A DNA stretch of 6,561 nt from Cyclobacteriaceae bacterium (lineage in GTDB: Bacteria > Bacteroidota > Bacteroidia > Cytophagales > Cyclobacteriaceae): assembly GCA_025455445.1 (NCBI GenBank), contig JALOMN010000093.1, positions 1 through 6,561 on the forward strand, in the 5' to 3' direction. Shown piece after piece: positions 1 to 6,561 of this stretch. A program made the position numbers and the translations under genes. Position 1 is the stretch's first letter; each line of letters opens with the position of its first letter. Under the pieces are notes generated by a model. The model saw only the letters and a program-made list of their open reading frames with translations, ran no database searches and was not told the origin of the DNA.

Positions 1-365
1 CCAAACTCAGGATCGCGCAACATGATAGGGTTTTTTGTTCCCCATTTATTATCGGTGAAGTTTTTGGTGTTAACAAAATATACCTCCACCTTAAATGGAC
101 TATTAAATCCATACTTCCAACCCTGAAGGGTAGTAAGGATGGGCATGTTTTGAGTTTCCAGTTTAACACGGCCCGGTTTATACACATCGGCAATGGCTCC
201 TTCATTTACAAACACCGCCACCTGGCTTTCGCGCACGGTAAGTTGAGCACCATTTTTAATTTCATTCTGATGACGCGGAAATCGCCACACCATGGTATTG
301 GTGCTATCATCCGTCCATTCAATGATGTCGATTAATTCATTTTTGATTCTGTCCCACAAGGCCAT
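1..365 (-). CDS. SPFH-domain protein, YdjI-like (N-terminal part, runs off the window)
   Basis: This is the first 121 codons of a gene that continues past the left edge. Translation from the ATG at 365 begins MALWDRIKNELIDIIEWTDD. It continues with WRFPRHQNEIKNGAQLTVRE (about residues 27-46), then SQVAVFVNEG, LETQNMPILTTLQGWKYGFN and GTKNPIMLRDPEFG at the edge. I recognise this as the N-terminus of the YdjI-like SPFH (stomatin/prohibitin/flotillin/HflK-C) family, sometimes annotated as 'virion core protein'. Established for the family: B. subtilis YdjI is encoded with a PspA homologue and is linked to membrane-stress complexes. A similar membrane-scaffold role here is inference. There is no N-terminal signal peptide or membrane segment, so the start of the protein appears cytoplasmic. 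The start is chosen because the family motif begins right at this Met and the sequence upstream is AT-rich and non-coding. No Shine-Dalgarno sequence is visible. A 186-bp gap separates it from the efflux operon, so it is probably a separate transcription unit. Its C-terminal half, where zinc-ribbon or other domains may lie, is not visible. Confidence 0.82.
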   Translation of the reverse strand, partial: MALWDRIKNELIDIIEWTDDSTNTMVWRFPRHQNEIKNGAQLTVRESQVAVFVNEGAIADVYKPGRVKLETQNMPILTTLQGWKYGFNSPFKVEVYFVNTKNFTDNKWGTKNPIMLRDPEF

Positions 366-392
366 AGGATAAATTGTTTAGTAATTGCTATA

Positions 393-415
393 ATCTAAAA
401 TTAAAATATTTAGAT
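393..415. repeat. AT-rich inverted repeat over the candidate -7 box
   Basis: ATCTAAA (393-399) and TTTAGAT (409-415) are a perfect 7-bp inverted repeat separated by 9 nt. It covers the candidate -7 box and part of the spacer of the putative SPFH promoter, where an operator could sit. It lacks the GC content and T-tract of a terminator. With 12 of 14 arm bases being A or T, chance is a serious alternative. Confidence 0.3.
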
Positions 416-425
416 CATAAATCAA
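396..425 (-). promoter_or_regulatory. Candidate Bacteroidota-type promoter for the SPFH gene
   Basis: On the minus strand a TTG (423-425) is followed after exactly 19 nt by TAATTTTA (396-403). The Bacteroidota primary sigma-factor consensus is TTG at -33 and TAnnTTTG at -7, about 19-21 bp apart, so only the last base of the -7 box departs (A for G). Transcription would start near 389-391, leaving a leader of roughly 25 nt before the ATG at 365. The region is very AT-rich, so a chance match is possible. The position between two genes and the correct spacing are what favour it. Confidence 0.4.
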
Positions 426-551
426 TACTGAAGTAGTTTATGCCCAACAGACACAAAAACATTTTCAGGGAACTCTGATTATGCTTTTACTGGGTTGCTG
501 GTTTATACCTCAGTGTATTTCGGATTAAGTGAGACCTTAGTGGCTTAAAAT

Positions 552-2003
552 TTATTGCCAGCCTCCTCCCAGTGCCCTGTATAAATCAACCACCGAGAAA
601 AATTGTTCCTTTCTCGTTTCTGCTAATTGCAATTCGGCTTCCAGTACGTTTTTCTGAGCCATGATTACTTCCAGGTATGATGCCAATCCGGCCAGGTAAA
701 GATCATTTGAAGTAGATACCGCATCACGCAAAATATTTACTTCCTGTTGTTTATAGTTAGCAGCCGTTTCAAGATTCTCTATTCGTTGCAATTCTGTAAC
801 CGTCTCTTGAAAGCCATTGATAACCAGTTTTTGATATTCATAAAACATACCCATCTGTTCAGCAGATGCCCTTTGATAACCTGCACGAATGATATTGCGA
901 TTAAAGATGGGGGCTGTGATGCCTCCAAAAATGGAATACGCAATAGCACCCGGTGTTAAGAACAGTTTTTCAGGACGAAATGACTGAACCCCCAACGAAG
1001 AAGAAAGCACTAGTGAAGGAAAGAAAGCAGCTCGCGCAGCACTTACATCGAACTTTGCTGCCTGCAGGCTTAATTCGGCTTGTGCAATATCTGGTCTTCT
1101 GGTTAGCAACTCTGCAGGAATTCCTGCATTTATTTCCGCTGGTAATGATTGTTCCAGAATTGGATTGCCACGTTGCACAGGTTGAGGATAACGGCCCAGC
1201 AAGAAATTTATCTTGTTTTCGTTTTGCAAAATCAGTTGTTGCTTTTGTGCTTCCAGACTTTTTGTGTTGAGTAGTTGTGCGGAAAATTGCTTCACTGCTA
1301 ATTCAGTAGCGCGCCCTGCTTCCTTTTGAATAGTCATTAGTTCTACTGCGGTTTGCTGAAGCGCTGCATTCTCTCTGAGGATTTTTAATTCATTATCTAA
1401 TGCAATTAGTTCGTAATAACTTTTTGCAATTTCTGCTACCAGGCTGGTAACAATCAGATGCCGGCCTTTTTCAGTGGCAAGATACCTGGCCAACGCTGAC
1501 TGCTTCTGATTGCGCAACTTACCCCACGCAAAAATTTCCCAACTGCTTTGCACGCCAACGTAGTAGTCAGGCAAATGCTCGGGCACCCTTTTATCTTCTG
1601 TAAGGTTTGGTGAAAAATTGGTATCAAAATTTCCAATCCCATCCATTGTGTATTCACCAAATTTTCGCTGTCCTACTGCCGCATTAACACCCAGTGTTGG
1701 AAAAAGCATGCCCCTTGATACATTCACAGAGGCACTCGCTTGTTCAATTCTCTGAAGTGCCATTTTAAGATCCAGGTTGTTGGCAATTCCATTGTCAATT
1801 AATTGTAACAAGTGTGGGTCATCAAAAAACTCTTTCCAGGGTATGTCTCCGATGCTTTGCGCAGAGTCTGTCGCTTTCTGAAACGATAAAGGTAATGGCA
1901 TGGCATCGGGCGTCTTCACTGGCGCGGCCACTTTGCAACCGGACAATAGCCCGGAAATTATTAAGACAAAAAGAAAAATATTTCGTAATCGATACATGAC
2001 CAT
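552..2003 (-). CDS. NodT/OprM-type outer-membrane efflux channel lipoprotein
   Basis: This is the outer-membrane channel of the tripartite pump, a TolC/OprM-like protein that should trimerise as a beta-barrel plus a long periplasmic alpha-tunnel. The 483 residues match the usual length of the family. A lipoprotein signal peptide has a hydrophobic core at about residues 9-20 and lipobox LLSGC with the modified Cys at 23. The first OEP repeat starts with PWKEFFDDPHLLQLID (55-70) and LDLKMALQRIEQA (77-89), followed by FPTLGVNAA (101-109) and a WGKLRNQK motif (160-167). The second repeat has the diagnostic LLTRRPDIAQAELSL (299-313), AARAAFFPSL (322-331), GGITAPIFNR (360-369) and the terminal DLYRALGGGW (473-482). 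No key segment is missing. The ATG lies 2 bp after the pump gene's TAA with no Shine-Dalgarno, which suggests translational coupling. Met3 is an alternative start and would shorten only the basic n-region. This is the last gene of the operon, and no convincing terminator follows. The family assignment is secure; the exported compound is unknown. Confidence 0.96.
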   Translation of the reverse strand: MVMYRLRNIFLFVLIISGLLSGCKVAAPVKTPDAMPLPLSFQKATDSAQSIGDIPWKEFFDDPHLLQLIDNGIANNLDLKMALQRIEQASASVNVSRGMLFPTLGVNAAVGQRKFGEYTMDGIGNFDTNFSPNLTEDKRVPEHLPDYYVGVQSSWEIFAWGKLRNQKQSALARYLATEKGRHLIVTSLVAEIAKSYYELIALDNELKILRENAALQQTAVELMTIQKEAGRATELAVKQFSAQLLNTKSLEAQKQQLILQNENKINFLLGRYPQPVQRGNPILEQSLPAEINAGIPAELLTRRPDIAQAELSLQAAKFDVSAARAAFFPSLVLSSSLGVQSFRPEKLFLTPGAIAYSIFGGITAPIFNRNIIRAGYQRASAEQMGMFYEYQKLVINGFQETVTELQRIENLETAANYKQQEVNILRDAVSTSNDLYLAGLASYLEVIMAQKNVLEAELQLAETRKEQFFSVVDLYRALGGGWQ

Positions 2004-2005
2004 TA

Positions 2006-5000
2006 TTAATTTAAATGACTGGTTATTTCAAATTTTGATTTGTCTTCAGATTTCTTTCCAAGTTCACTGAACAAGACATACAATCCTGGCACGATGAGCA
2101 GGCCAAATACAGTACCGATGAACATGCCCCCGGCAGCAGCGGTGCCTATGGAACGGTTACCCATCGCACCCGCTCCGGTAGCGATACATAATGGAATTAG
2201 TCCGGCAATAAATGCAAATGAAGTCATCAAAATAGGACGAAGACGAGCGCGGGCACCTTCCATTGCTGCATCTAATACTGTACGGCCTTCTTCGCGTTCA
2301 TGCACATGCGCGACTTCCACAATCAGAATGGCATTTTTCCCAAGCAAACCAATGAGCATCACCAGCGCCACCTGTGCATAGATGTTGTTTTGCAACCCCA
2401 GAATTTGTAAAAATAAAAACGCTCCGAATACACCTGCCGGAAGTGATAATATGACAGGCAACGGTAATAGAAAACTTTCATATTGTGCTGCCAGCAACAG
2501 ATACACAAAAATCAAACAGATGATGAAAATATAAATTGCCTGATTACCGGAAAGCACTTCCTCGCGCGTCATACCCGACCATTCAATGGCAAAGCCCCGG
2601 GGTAATTCATTCTGAGCTACTTCTTCAATCGCAGTAATAGCATCACCACTACTGTAACCGGGTGCCGCATCTCCATTGATCAAAGCCGCTGTAAACATGT
2701 TATATCGTGTTAACTGTTCCGGACCATACACCCGTTCTATTTTTGTAAATGCAGAATAGGGAACCATCTCACCTTTGTCATTCTTGACCAGCAGCTTTAG
2801 CAAGTCTTCAGGATTGGCGCGATAAGAGGGAGCAGCCTGCACCATCACTTTATACATCTGCCCGAAGCGCAGGAAATTGGAGGTATAATAACTGCCGATC
2901 AATACTTGAAGATTGTTCATGGCATTATCAATGGTTACTCCTTTTTGTGCGGCAATATCCTGATCGATATGAATCAGGTATTGCGGAAAGGTGGCATTGA
3001 ATCCTGTAAATGCATCTGCTATTTCCGGGCGCTTCTTTAATGCTTCGATAAACTGGTTTGCTACATTGGCTGTATTCTGGAGATTGCCTGAACCGGTTCG
3101 GTCTATCAATCGCACTTCAAAACCACTGGCATTACCAAAGCCCGGCACCGTTGGAGGTGGAAAGAATTGTATGGATGCATCTTTTATGTGCCTTGTCTTT
3201 TCTTCCAATAACGTGATCATCTCATTGACTGAAAGTGTGCGCTCATCCCAAGGTTTTAAGTTTATCATACCCATGCCATAGGAGGAGCCTGCCCCTTCGG
3301 TGATAAGACTATAACCCGATAAGGTAGACACTGATTCAACTGCTTCCATGCCTTGTGTGGCTTGCTGAATTTTATCCATTACTTCTTCGGTGCGTTCTAC
3401 GGTAGCCCCTGCAGGAGTAGTAACGTTTGCATATATCATCCCTTGATCTTCAGCTGGAATAAAACTGCTTGGCAAAATCGTGCTGATGCCCCAGGTTGCT
3501 GCAAGGAAGCCAATAAACATTCCATAGGTAACGATTCTTCGTGCTGCAACCTTGCTGATAAAGAACTGGTATTTATCTGAAATGGAGTTATACCAATTAT
3601 TGAACCCATTAAAGAATCGTTGCAGTCTTGTATTCTCTTTATGCTGATGGTGTACATCTTTTAAGAGGATTGCACAAAGAGCAGGTGTAAGTGTTACCGC
3701 ATTTATACCCGAGATGACAATGGCGATGGCTAATGTAAGTGAGAACTGCCGGTAAAAAATTCCAACAGGACCTGACATGAAAGCCACCGGTATAAACACT
3801 GCTGACATCACCAGGGTGATTGCGATCAAAGCTCCGCTTATTTCATGCATAGCAGAAATAGTTGCTTGCAAAGGCTTCAATCCTAAACCCATTTTAACAT
3901 GAACCGCCTCCACTACAACAATAGCATTGTCAACCACTATGCCGATGGCGAGCACAAGTGCAAAAAGCGTGAGCAGGTTGATAGAAAAGCCGAGCATTTG
4001 CATAAAGAAAAAAGTGCCAATCAATGATACGGGCACTGCCAGTGCCGGAATCAGTGTTGAACGCCAGTCCTGAAGAAAAATAAATACAACAATAGAAACC
4101 AGTATGAAGGCTTCGATCAGCGTCCGCAACACTTCAGCGATGGAGGCATCAAGAAAGCGCGACACATCATAACCTATGGTGTAGCTCATGCCAGGAGGGA
4201 AGGCAATTACTTTTAATTCTGACATCCTTTTCTTCACATTTTCTATTACCTCTTTTGCATTGGAACCAGGTCTTTGTTTAAGCATAATCGCAGCAGAGGG
4301 TCTTCCATTTTCTTTTGAAAGTACTCCGTAGTTTCTGGAACCAAATTCTATATCCGCCACATCCTTTAATTTGAGAAGTGAGCCATCTTCATTGGCACGC
4401 AATACAATATTTTCATATTGATGAGGCTCAAAAAACTTTCCTGTATAGCGAAGTACATATTGAAGCATCTGTGGATCCTTGTCGGAACTTTCTCCTGTTT
4501 TACCCGGAGCGGCTTCCACATTTTGATTACGGATTGCGCTCACTACTTCATCTGACGATACTTTATAGGCAGCCATGCGATCAGGCTTTAACCAAACCCT
4601 CATTGAATATTCGCGGGCTCCCATGATCATGGCATAACCGACACCATCAATGCGCTTTAATTCTGGTAAGATATTGATGTCAGCAAAATTGTAAATGAAT
4701 TTTTCATCGGCTGTCGAGTCGCTGCTGAGAATGTTAAGGTATAAAAGCATACTGTTCACCTCCTTCTCTACACCAACACCGGCTTTAATAACTTCTTCAG
4801 GCAATTCATCGAGAACCGTTGAAACCCGATTCTGAACGTTCACTGCTGCTATGTCGGGATCAACACCTACGTTGAAGTAAACAGAAATGATACTTGTTCC
4901 ATCATTACCTGAAACGGAAGTCATATAGGTCATGCCCGGCACACCATTAATGGCGCGTTCGAGTGTAGTTACCACCGCCTTGGAAGCAACTTCAGCATTG

Positions 5001-5155
5001 GCTCCTGTATAATTGGTGGTGACAGAAACAGCCGGTGGCACAATGTCTGGAAATTGAGTTACCGGTAAATCTATGAGTGCAAGCAAACCCAGTAAAGTGA
5101 TTATTAATGATATCACTAATGAAAGTACAGGGCGTTGTATAAATACATTAAACAT
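2006..5155 (-). CDS. RND efflux pump, HAE1 family (AcrB-like inner-membrane transporter)
   Basis: This is the proton-driven inner-membrane subunit that drives export of hydrophobic or amphiphilic compounds. Its 1049 residues equal the usual AcrB/MexB length. It starts with the HAE1 signature MFNVFIQRPVLSLVISL. Membrane segments fall at about 10-30, 343-361, 367-387, 394-417, 438-458, 471-497, 540-561, 873-890, 898-918, 926-948, 974-994 and 1006-1029, with large periplasmic loops after TM1 and TM7, the standard 12-TM duplicated fold. Proton-relay residues visible are D409 in GIVVDNAIVVVE, K940 in GLLGKNAILIVE, and R971 and T978 in RLRPILMTS. The second Asp of the AcrB pair (D407/D408) is Asn410 here. 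Other landmarks are PPPTVPGFGNASGFE (666-680) and QYESFLLPL (891-899). The switch loop (about 613-623) differs from AcrB. These features separate it from heavy-metal (CusA) pumps, whose TM4 motif is different. It lies 42 bp after the adaptor gene, has an AGGAAA ribosome-binding site, and ends 2 bp before the channel gene. Substrate range is not predictable; HAE1 members handle drugs, bile acids, detergents or natural products. Confidence 0.97.
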   Translation of the reverse strand: MFNVFIQRPVLSLVISLIITLLGLLALIDLPVTQFPDIVPPAVSVTTNYTGANAEVASKAVVTTLERAINGVPGMTYMTSVSGNDGTSIISVYFNVGVDPDIAAVNVQNRVSTVLDELPEEVIKAGVGVEKEVNSMLLYLNILSSDSTADEKFIYNFADINILPELKRIDGVGYAMIMGAREYSMRVWLKPDRMAAYKVSSDEVVSAIRNQNVEAAPGKTGESSDKDPQMLQYVLRYTGKFFEPHQYENIVLRANEDGSLLKLKDVADIEFGSRNYGVLSKENGRPSAAIMLKQRPGSNAKEVIENVKKRMSELKVIAFPPGMSYTIGYDVSRFLDASIAEVLRTLIEAFILVSIVVFIFLQDWRSTLIPALAVPVSLIGTFFFMQMLGFSINLLTLFALVLAIGIVVDNAIVVVEAVHVKMGLGLKPLQATISAMHEISGALIAITLVMSAVFIPVAFMSGPVGIFYRQFSLTLAIAIVISGINAVTLTPALCAILLKDVHHQHKENTRLQRFFNGFNNWYNSISDKYQFFISKVAARRIVTYGMFIGFLAATWGISTILPSSFIPAEDQGMIYANVTTPAGATVERTEEVMDKIQQATQGMEAVESVSTLSGYSLITEGAGSSYGMGMINLKPWDERTLSVNEMITLLEEKTRHIKDASIQFFPPPTVPGFGNASGFEVRLIDRTGSGNLQNTANVANQFIEALKKRPEIADAFTGFNATFPQYLIHIDQDIAAQKGVTIDNAMNNLQVLIGSYYTSNFLRFGQMYKVMVQAAPSYRANPEDLLKLLVKNDKGEMVPYSAFTKIERVYGPEQLTRYNMFTAALINGDAAPGYSSGDAITAIEEVAQNELPRGFAIEWSGMTREEVLSGNQAIYIFIICLIFVYLLLAAQYESFLLPLPVILSLPAGVFGAFLFLQILGLQNNIYAQVALVMLIGLLGKNAILIVEVAHVHEREEGRTVLDAAMEGARARLRPILMTSFAFIAGLIPLCIATGAGAMGNRSIGTAAAGGMFIGTVFGLLIVPGLYVLFSELGKKSEDKSKFEITSHLN

Positions 5156-5160
5156 GATTG

Positions 5161-5166
5161 TTTCCT
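5161..5166 (-). promoter_or_regulatory. Shine-Dalgarno-like ribosome-binding site of the RND gene
   Basis: The minus strand reads AGGAAACAATC directly before the ATG at 5155, placing AGGA 7 nt from the start codon, which is good spacing. It supports the chosen start. The other three starts visible in the window have no comparable motif, as is usual in Bacteroidota, where initiation depends little on Shine-Dalgarno pairing. The match may therefore be functional or incidental. Confidence 0.5.
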
Positions 5167-5197
5167 GATTAAGTGAAAATATCCTGGTGAGAAAAGA

Positions 5198-6316
5198 TTA
5201 TGGTAATTGCTCCAGCAAATCATTCATTGAAACCAGAGTCGGTTTAATGCGAATGCCCTCCTGAACATTTTGAATGCCTTCGTAAAGAATCTCTTCGCCT
5301 TCTTTCAACCCTGATTGAACGACATAAAAATGAGAGAACCTCATTTTTGGCATGAAGCTTTTCATCCTCACCACATTATTGGCATCTACAATGTATACAT
5401 AGGTTTTGTCCTGAACCTCGAAGGTGGCCTTTTGCGGAACCATTAGCGCTCCCTTTAATTCAGTGGTCAACCTAACCTTTCCGCTGGAGCCATGCTTTAA
5501 CAAATGCTCTGTGTTAGGAAACCTGGCTCGGAAAGCGATGGTACCGGTAGTGGCTTCAAACTGACCTTCCATGGTTTCAATCCGGCCCTTATAGCGATGG
5601 TCTGTGCCATCCGCGAGTTCAAGTTCTACTTCATCGCCCTGAAGATCTGCTCCCTTCTTCTTTTTGAACTCGAGGTATTCATTTTCTGAGACCTTGAAAT
5701 AAGCATACATGGTATGCGTGTCCGATACTGTGGTGAGCAAATTCCCTTCGTCTATCAAGCTACCGATTTTATAAGGAATGCGATCAATCATGCCATCGAA
5801 AGGTGAGCGTATGTTGGTATGCGATAATCGAATGGCAGCATGCGACTCGGCAGAACGAGCCTCTTCAATGCGCGCGTTAGCAGCATCATATTTAGCCTTT
5901 GCTAATCGCAGTTCTGTTTCTGAAACCACCTTTTTATCCACCAGAATTTTTACCCTGTCCACTTCCAGTTGCATAGCAGCTGCCTCTGCTGTGGCGCTGT
6001 GCAAATTAGCCCTGGCCTGAGCTAATGCGGCTTGATATTCCTCGTCATTGATTCGGAAAAGCAACTGTCCTTTCGTCACCTCCTGGCCTTCATCCACATA
6101 AATATGATCGAGGTATCCCTGCACGCGCGCTCTTATTTCTACATTGCGAAAGGCACTGATTTCACTAACGTATTCTTTGTAAAGCACTGTGTCTTTGCTG
6201 ATTATTTTGGTAACCGGATACTCTGGATATTCTTCTTGTTTAGTGGAAGTATTCTGGCAACCTGCCAGAAGTATGGACATAATTACAACACAATACCTCG
6301 TGATATGATTAATCAT
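5198..6316 (-). CDS. AcrA/MexA-type periplasmic adaptor (membrane fusion) lipoprotein of the RND pump
   Basis: This periplasmic adaptor clamps the RND pump to the outer-membrane channel. Its 372 residues are normal for an RND-class membrane fusion protein. A lipoprotein signal ends in lipobox LLAGC with Cys at 20, so it should be anchored by lipid. In order: first half of the lipoyl (biotinyl-like) domain, VEIRARVQGYLDHIYVDEG (59-77) to LLFRIND (85-91); an alpha-helical hairpin (about 92-163), rich in Ala, Glu and Lys; second lipoyl half with the hallmark TNIRSPFDGMID (167-178) and KIGSLIDEG (183-191); the beta-barrel with TGTIAFRARFPN (257-268); and LMVPQKA (291-297), followed by the membrane-proximal domain. 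These motifs match the AcrA/MexA group that pairs with HAE1 pumps rather than the ABC-associated MacA or HlyD groups. The ATG at 6316 directly precedes a basic-hydrophobic signal sequence. No Shine-Dalgarno is seen. It is the first gene of the operon, 90 bp after the upstream gene and its terminator. No promoter matching the Bacteroidota consensus was found in that gap. Confidence 0.96.
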   Translation of the reverse strand: MINHITRYCVVIMSILLAGCQNTSTKQEEYPEYPVTKIISKDTVLYKEYVSEISAFRNVEIRARVQGYLDHIYVDEGQEVTKGQLLFRINDEEYQAALAQARANLHSATAEAAAMQLEVDRVKILVDKKVVSETELRLAKAKYDAANARIEEARSAESHAAIRLSHTNIRSPFDGMIDRIPYKIGSLIDEGNLLTTVSDTHTMYAYFKVSENEYLEFKKKKGADLQGDEVELELADGTDHRYKGRIETMEGQFEATTGTIAFRARFPNTEHLLKHGSSGKVRLTTELKGALMVPQKATFEVQDKTYVYIVDANNVVRMKSFMPKMRFSHFYVVQSGLKEGEEILYEGIQNVQEGIRIKPTLVSMNDLLEQLP

Positions 6317-6350
6317 AAAATCAATTGTTAATAAAATTCAGGATGTAATA

Positions 6351-6386
6351 AAAAGTAAAAAAGAACCCAGATGCTTCGTGGGTTTT
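6351..6386 (-). terminator. Intrinsic (Rho-independent) terminator of the upstream gene
   Basis: Read on the minus strand, AACCCA (6384-6379) pairs with TGGGTT (6369-6364). Two further GA/TC pairs lie inside after a one-base bulge, leaving a 4-nt AGCA loop. The stem is preceded by A residues and followed by C and six Ts (6362-6357), then more T-rich sequence. It begins about 20 bp after the stop codon at 6407 and so should end transcription of the upstream gene before the efflux operon. On the plus strand the stem is followed by only four Ts, so activity in that direction is unlikely to matter. Confidence 0.75.
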
Positions 6387-6406
6387 AACCAATACTTAAA
6401 AAATGA

Positions 6407-6561
6407 TTAGCCTACTTTAGGCGGAGGAGTGGATTTCTCGAGTACCGCATTTGCGAATGTTACATTCAAATGGGTAAATGGTGTTGGCTCAATATTCAGT
6501 TGAGCTTCTCTTATTAAGTAATGACGAGAAGAAACAAATTCAATTTTATCCGCTGCCTCTT
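6407..6561 (-). CDS. C-terminal fragment of an unidentified protein (5' part outside the window)
   Basis: An open frame enters from the right edge and ends at TAA (6407-6409), giving 50 visible residues. They include ADKIEFVSSRHYLIREAQLN, FTHLNVTFANAVLE and the tail KSTPPPKVG. I do not recognise the family. The visible part is mixed polar and hydrophobic with no clear membrane segment, and the Pro-rich, Lys-containing end looks like a flexible tail. Support for it being a real gene comes from the uninterrupted frame, protein-like composition, same strand as its neighbours, and the well-formed terminator just after the stop. Whether it has anything to do with efflux cannot be judged; the terminator suggests a separate transcription unit. 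Confidence 0.6.
   Translation of the reverse strand, partial: EAADKIEFVSSRHYLIREAQLNIEPTPFTHLNVTFANAVLEKSTPPPKVG

Noticed and set aside
150..335. 61-codon plus-strand open frame at the left edge
   Set aside because: It is antisense to the SPFH gene, whose frame is supported by clear family motifs.
451..478. Weak hairpin (TCAGAG/CCCTGA on the minus strand) followed by a short T run, as a terminator for the efflux operon
   Set aside because: Only four continuous base pairs plus one pair after a mismatch, with the T run several bases away and 74 nt or more after the stop codon. Too weak to call.
953..1270. 105-codon open frame on the plus strand
   Set aside because: It lies wholly inside the channel gene on the opposite strand, has no recognisable protein features, and overlaps codons for conserved OEP motifs.
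2040..2381. 113-codon plus-strand open frame opposite the end of the pump gene
   Set aside because: It is the antisense of the conserved TM10-TM12 region, with composition rich in Ser, Pro and Ala as expected from reverse reading of membrane-segment codons. No family resemblance.
552..6316. Possibility that the operon is a heavy-metal (CusCBA/Czc) system
   Set aside because: The pump has HAE1 landmarks (1049 residues, TM4 VDNAIVVVE, TM10 GKNAILIVE, GFGNASGFE). The adaptor lacks His/Met-rich metal-binding segments, and the channel is of general NodT type.
1..6561. Mobile elements, CRISPR arrays, tRNA/rRNA genes, tandem repeats or a novel defence system
   Set aside because: No transposase or integrase frames, terminal repeats, regular spacers or tRNA-like cloverleaf sequences were seen. 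The coding density is accounted for by the efflux operon and two edge genes.

Overview
The window is about 6.6 kb of moderately AT-rich DNA, and every gene I can support is on the minus strand. It looks like chromosomal DNA from a member of the Bacteroidota. The evidence is: protein sequence types typical of that phylum (the YdjI-like SPFH protein and this subtype of RND pump), mostly absent Shine-Dalgarno sequences, and one candidate promoter that fits the Bacteroidota TTG-N19-TAnnTTTG pattern. I cannot resolve order or genus.

Layout in the direction of transcription, from the right edge to the left. (1) The last 50 codons of an unidentified gene end at 6407, followed by a good intrinsic terminator (6351-6386). 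(2) A complete three-gene tripartite efflux operon follows: an AcrA-like periplasmic adaptor lipoprotein (6316-5198), a 1049-residue AcrB/HAE1-type RND inner-membrane pump (5155-2006), and a NodT/OprM-type outer-membrane channel lipoprotein (2003-552). The gaps are 42 bp and 2 bp, so the genes are almost certainly co-transcribed and the last two translationally coupled. (3) A 186-bp spacer (366-551) holds a candidate promoter and an AT-rich inverted repeat. (4) The first 121 codons of a YdjI-like SPFH-domain protein run off the left edge.

The three efflux proteins should form one complex across both membranes. The RND trimer takes substrates from the periplasm or inner membrane using proton influx, the adaptor joins it to the channel, and the channel releases substrate outside. 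The substrate cannot be read from sequence. No TetR, MarR, AraC or two-component regulator is visible in the window.

I found no mobile element, CRISPR array, RNA gene or clearly new system. The observations most worth a second look are departures from E. coli AcrB at functionally important pump positions (the second aspartate of the TM4 proton-relay pair is Asn, and the switch loop differs) and the promoter/inverted-repeat overlap before the SPFH gene.
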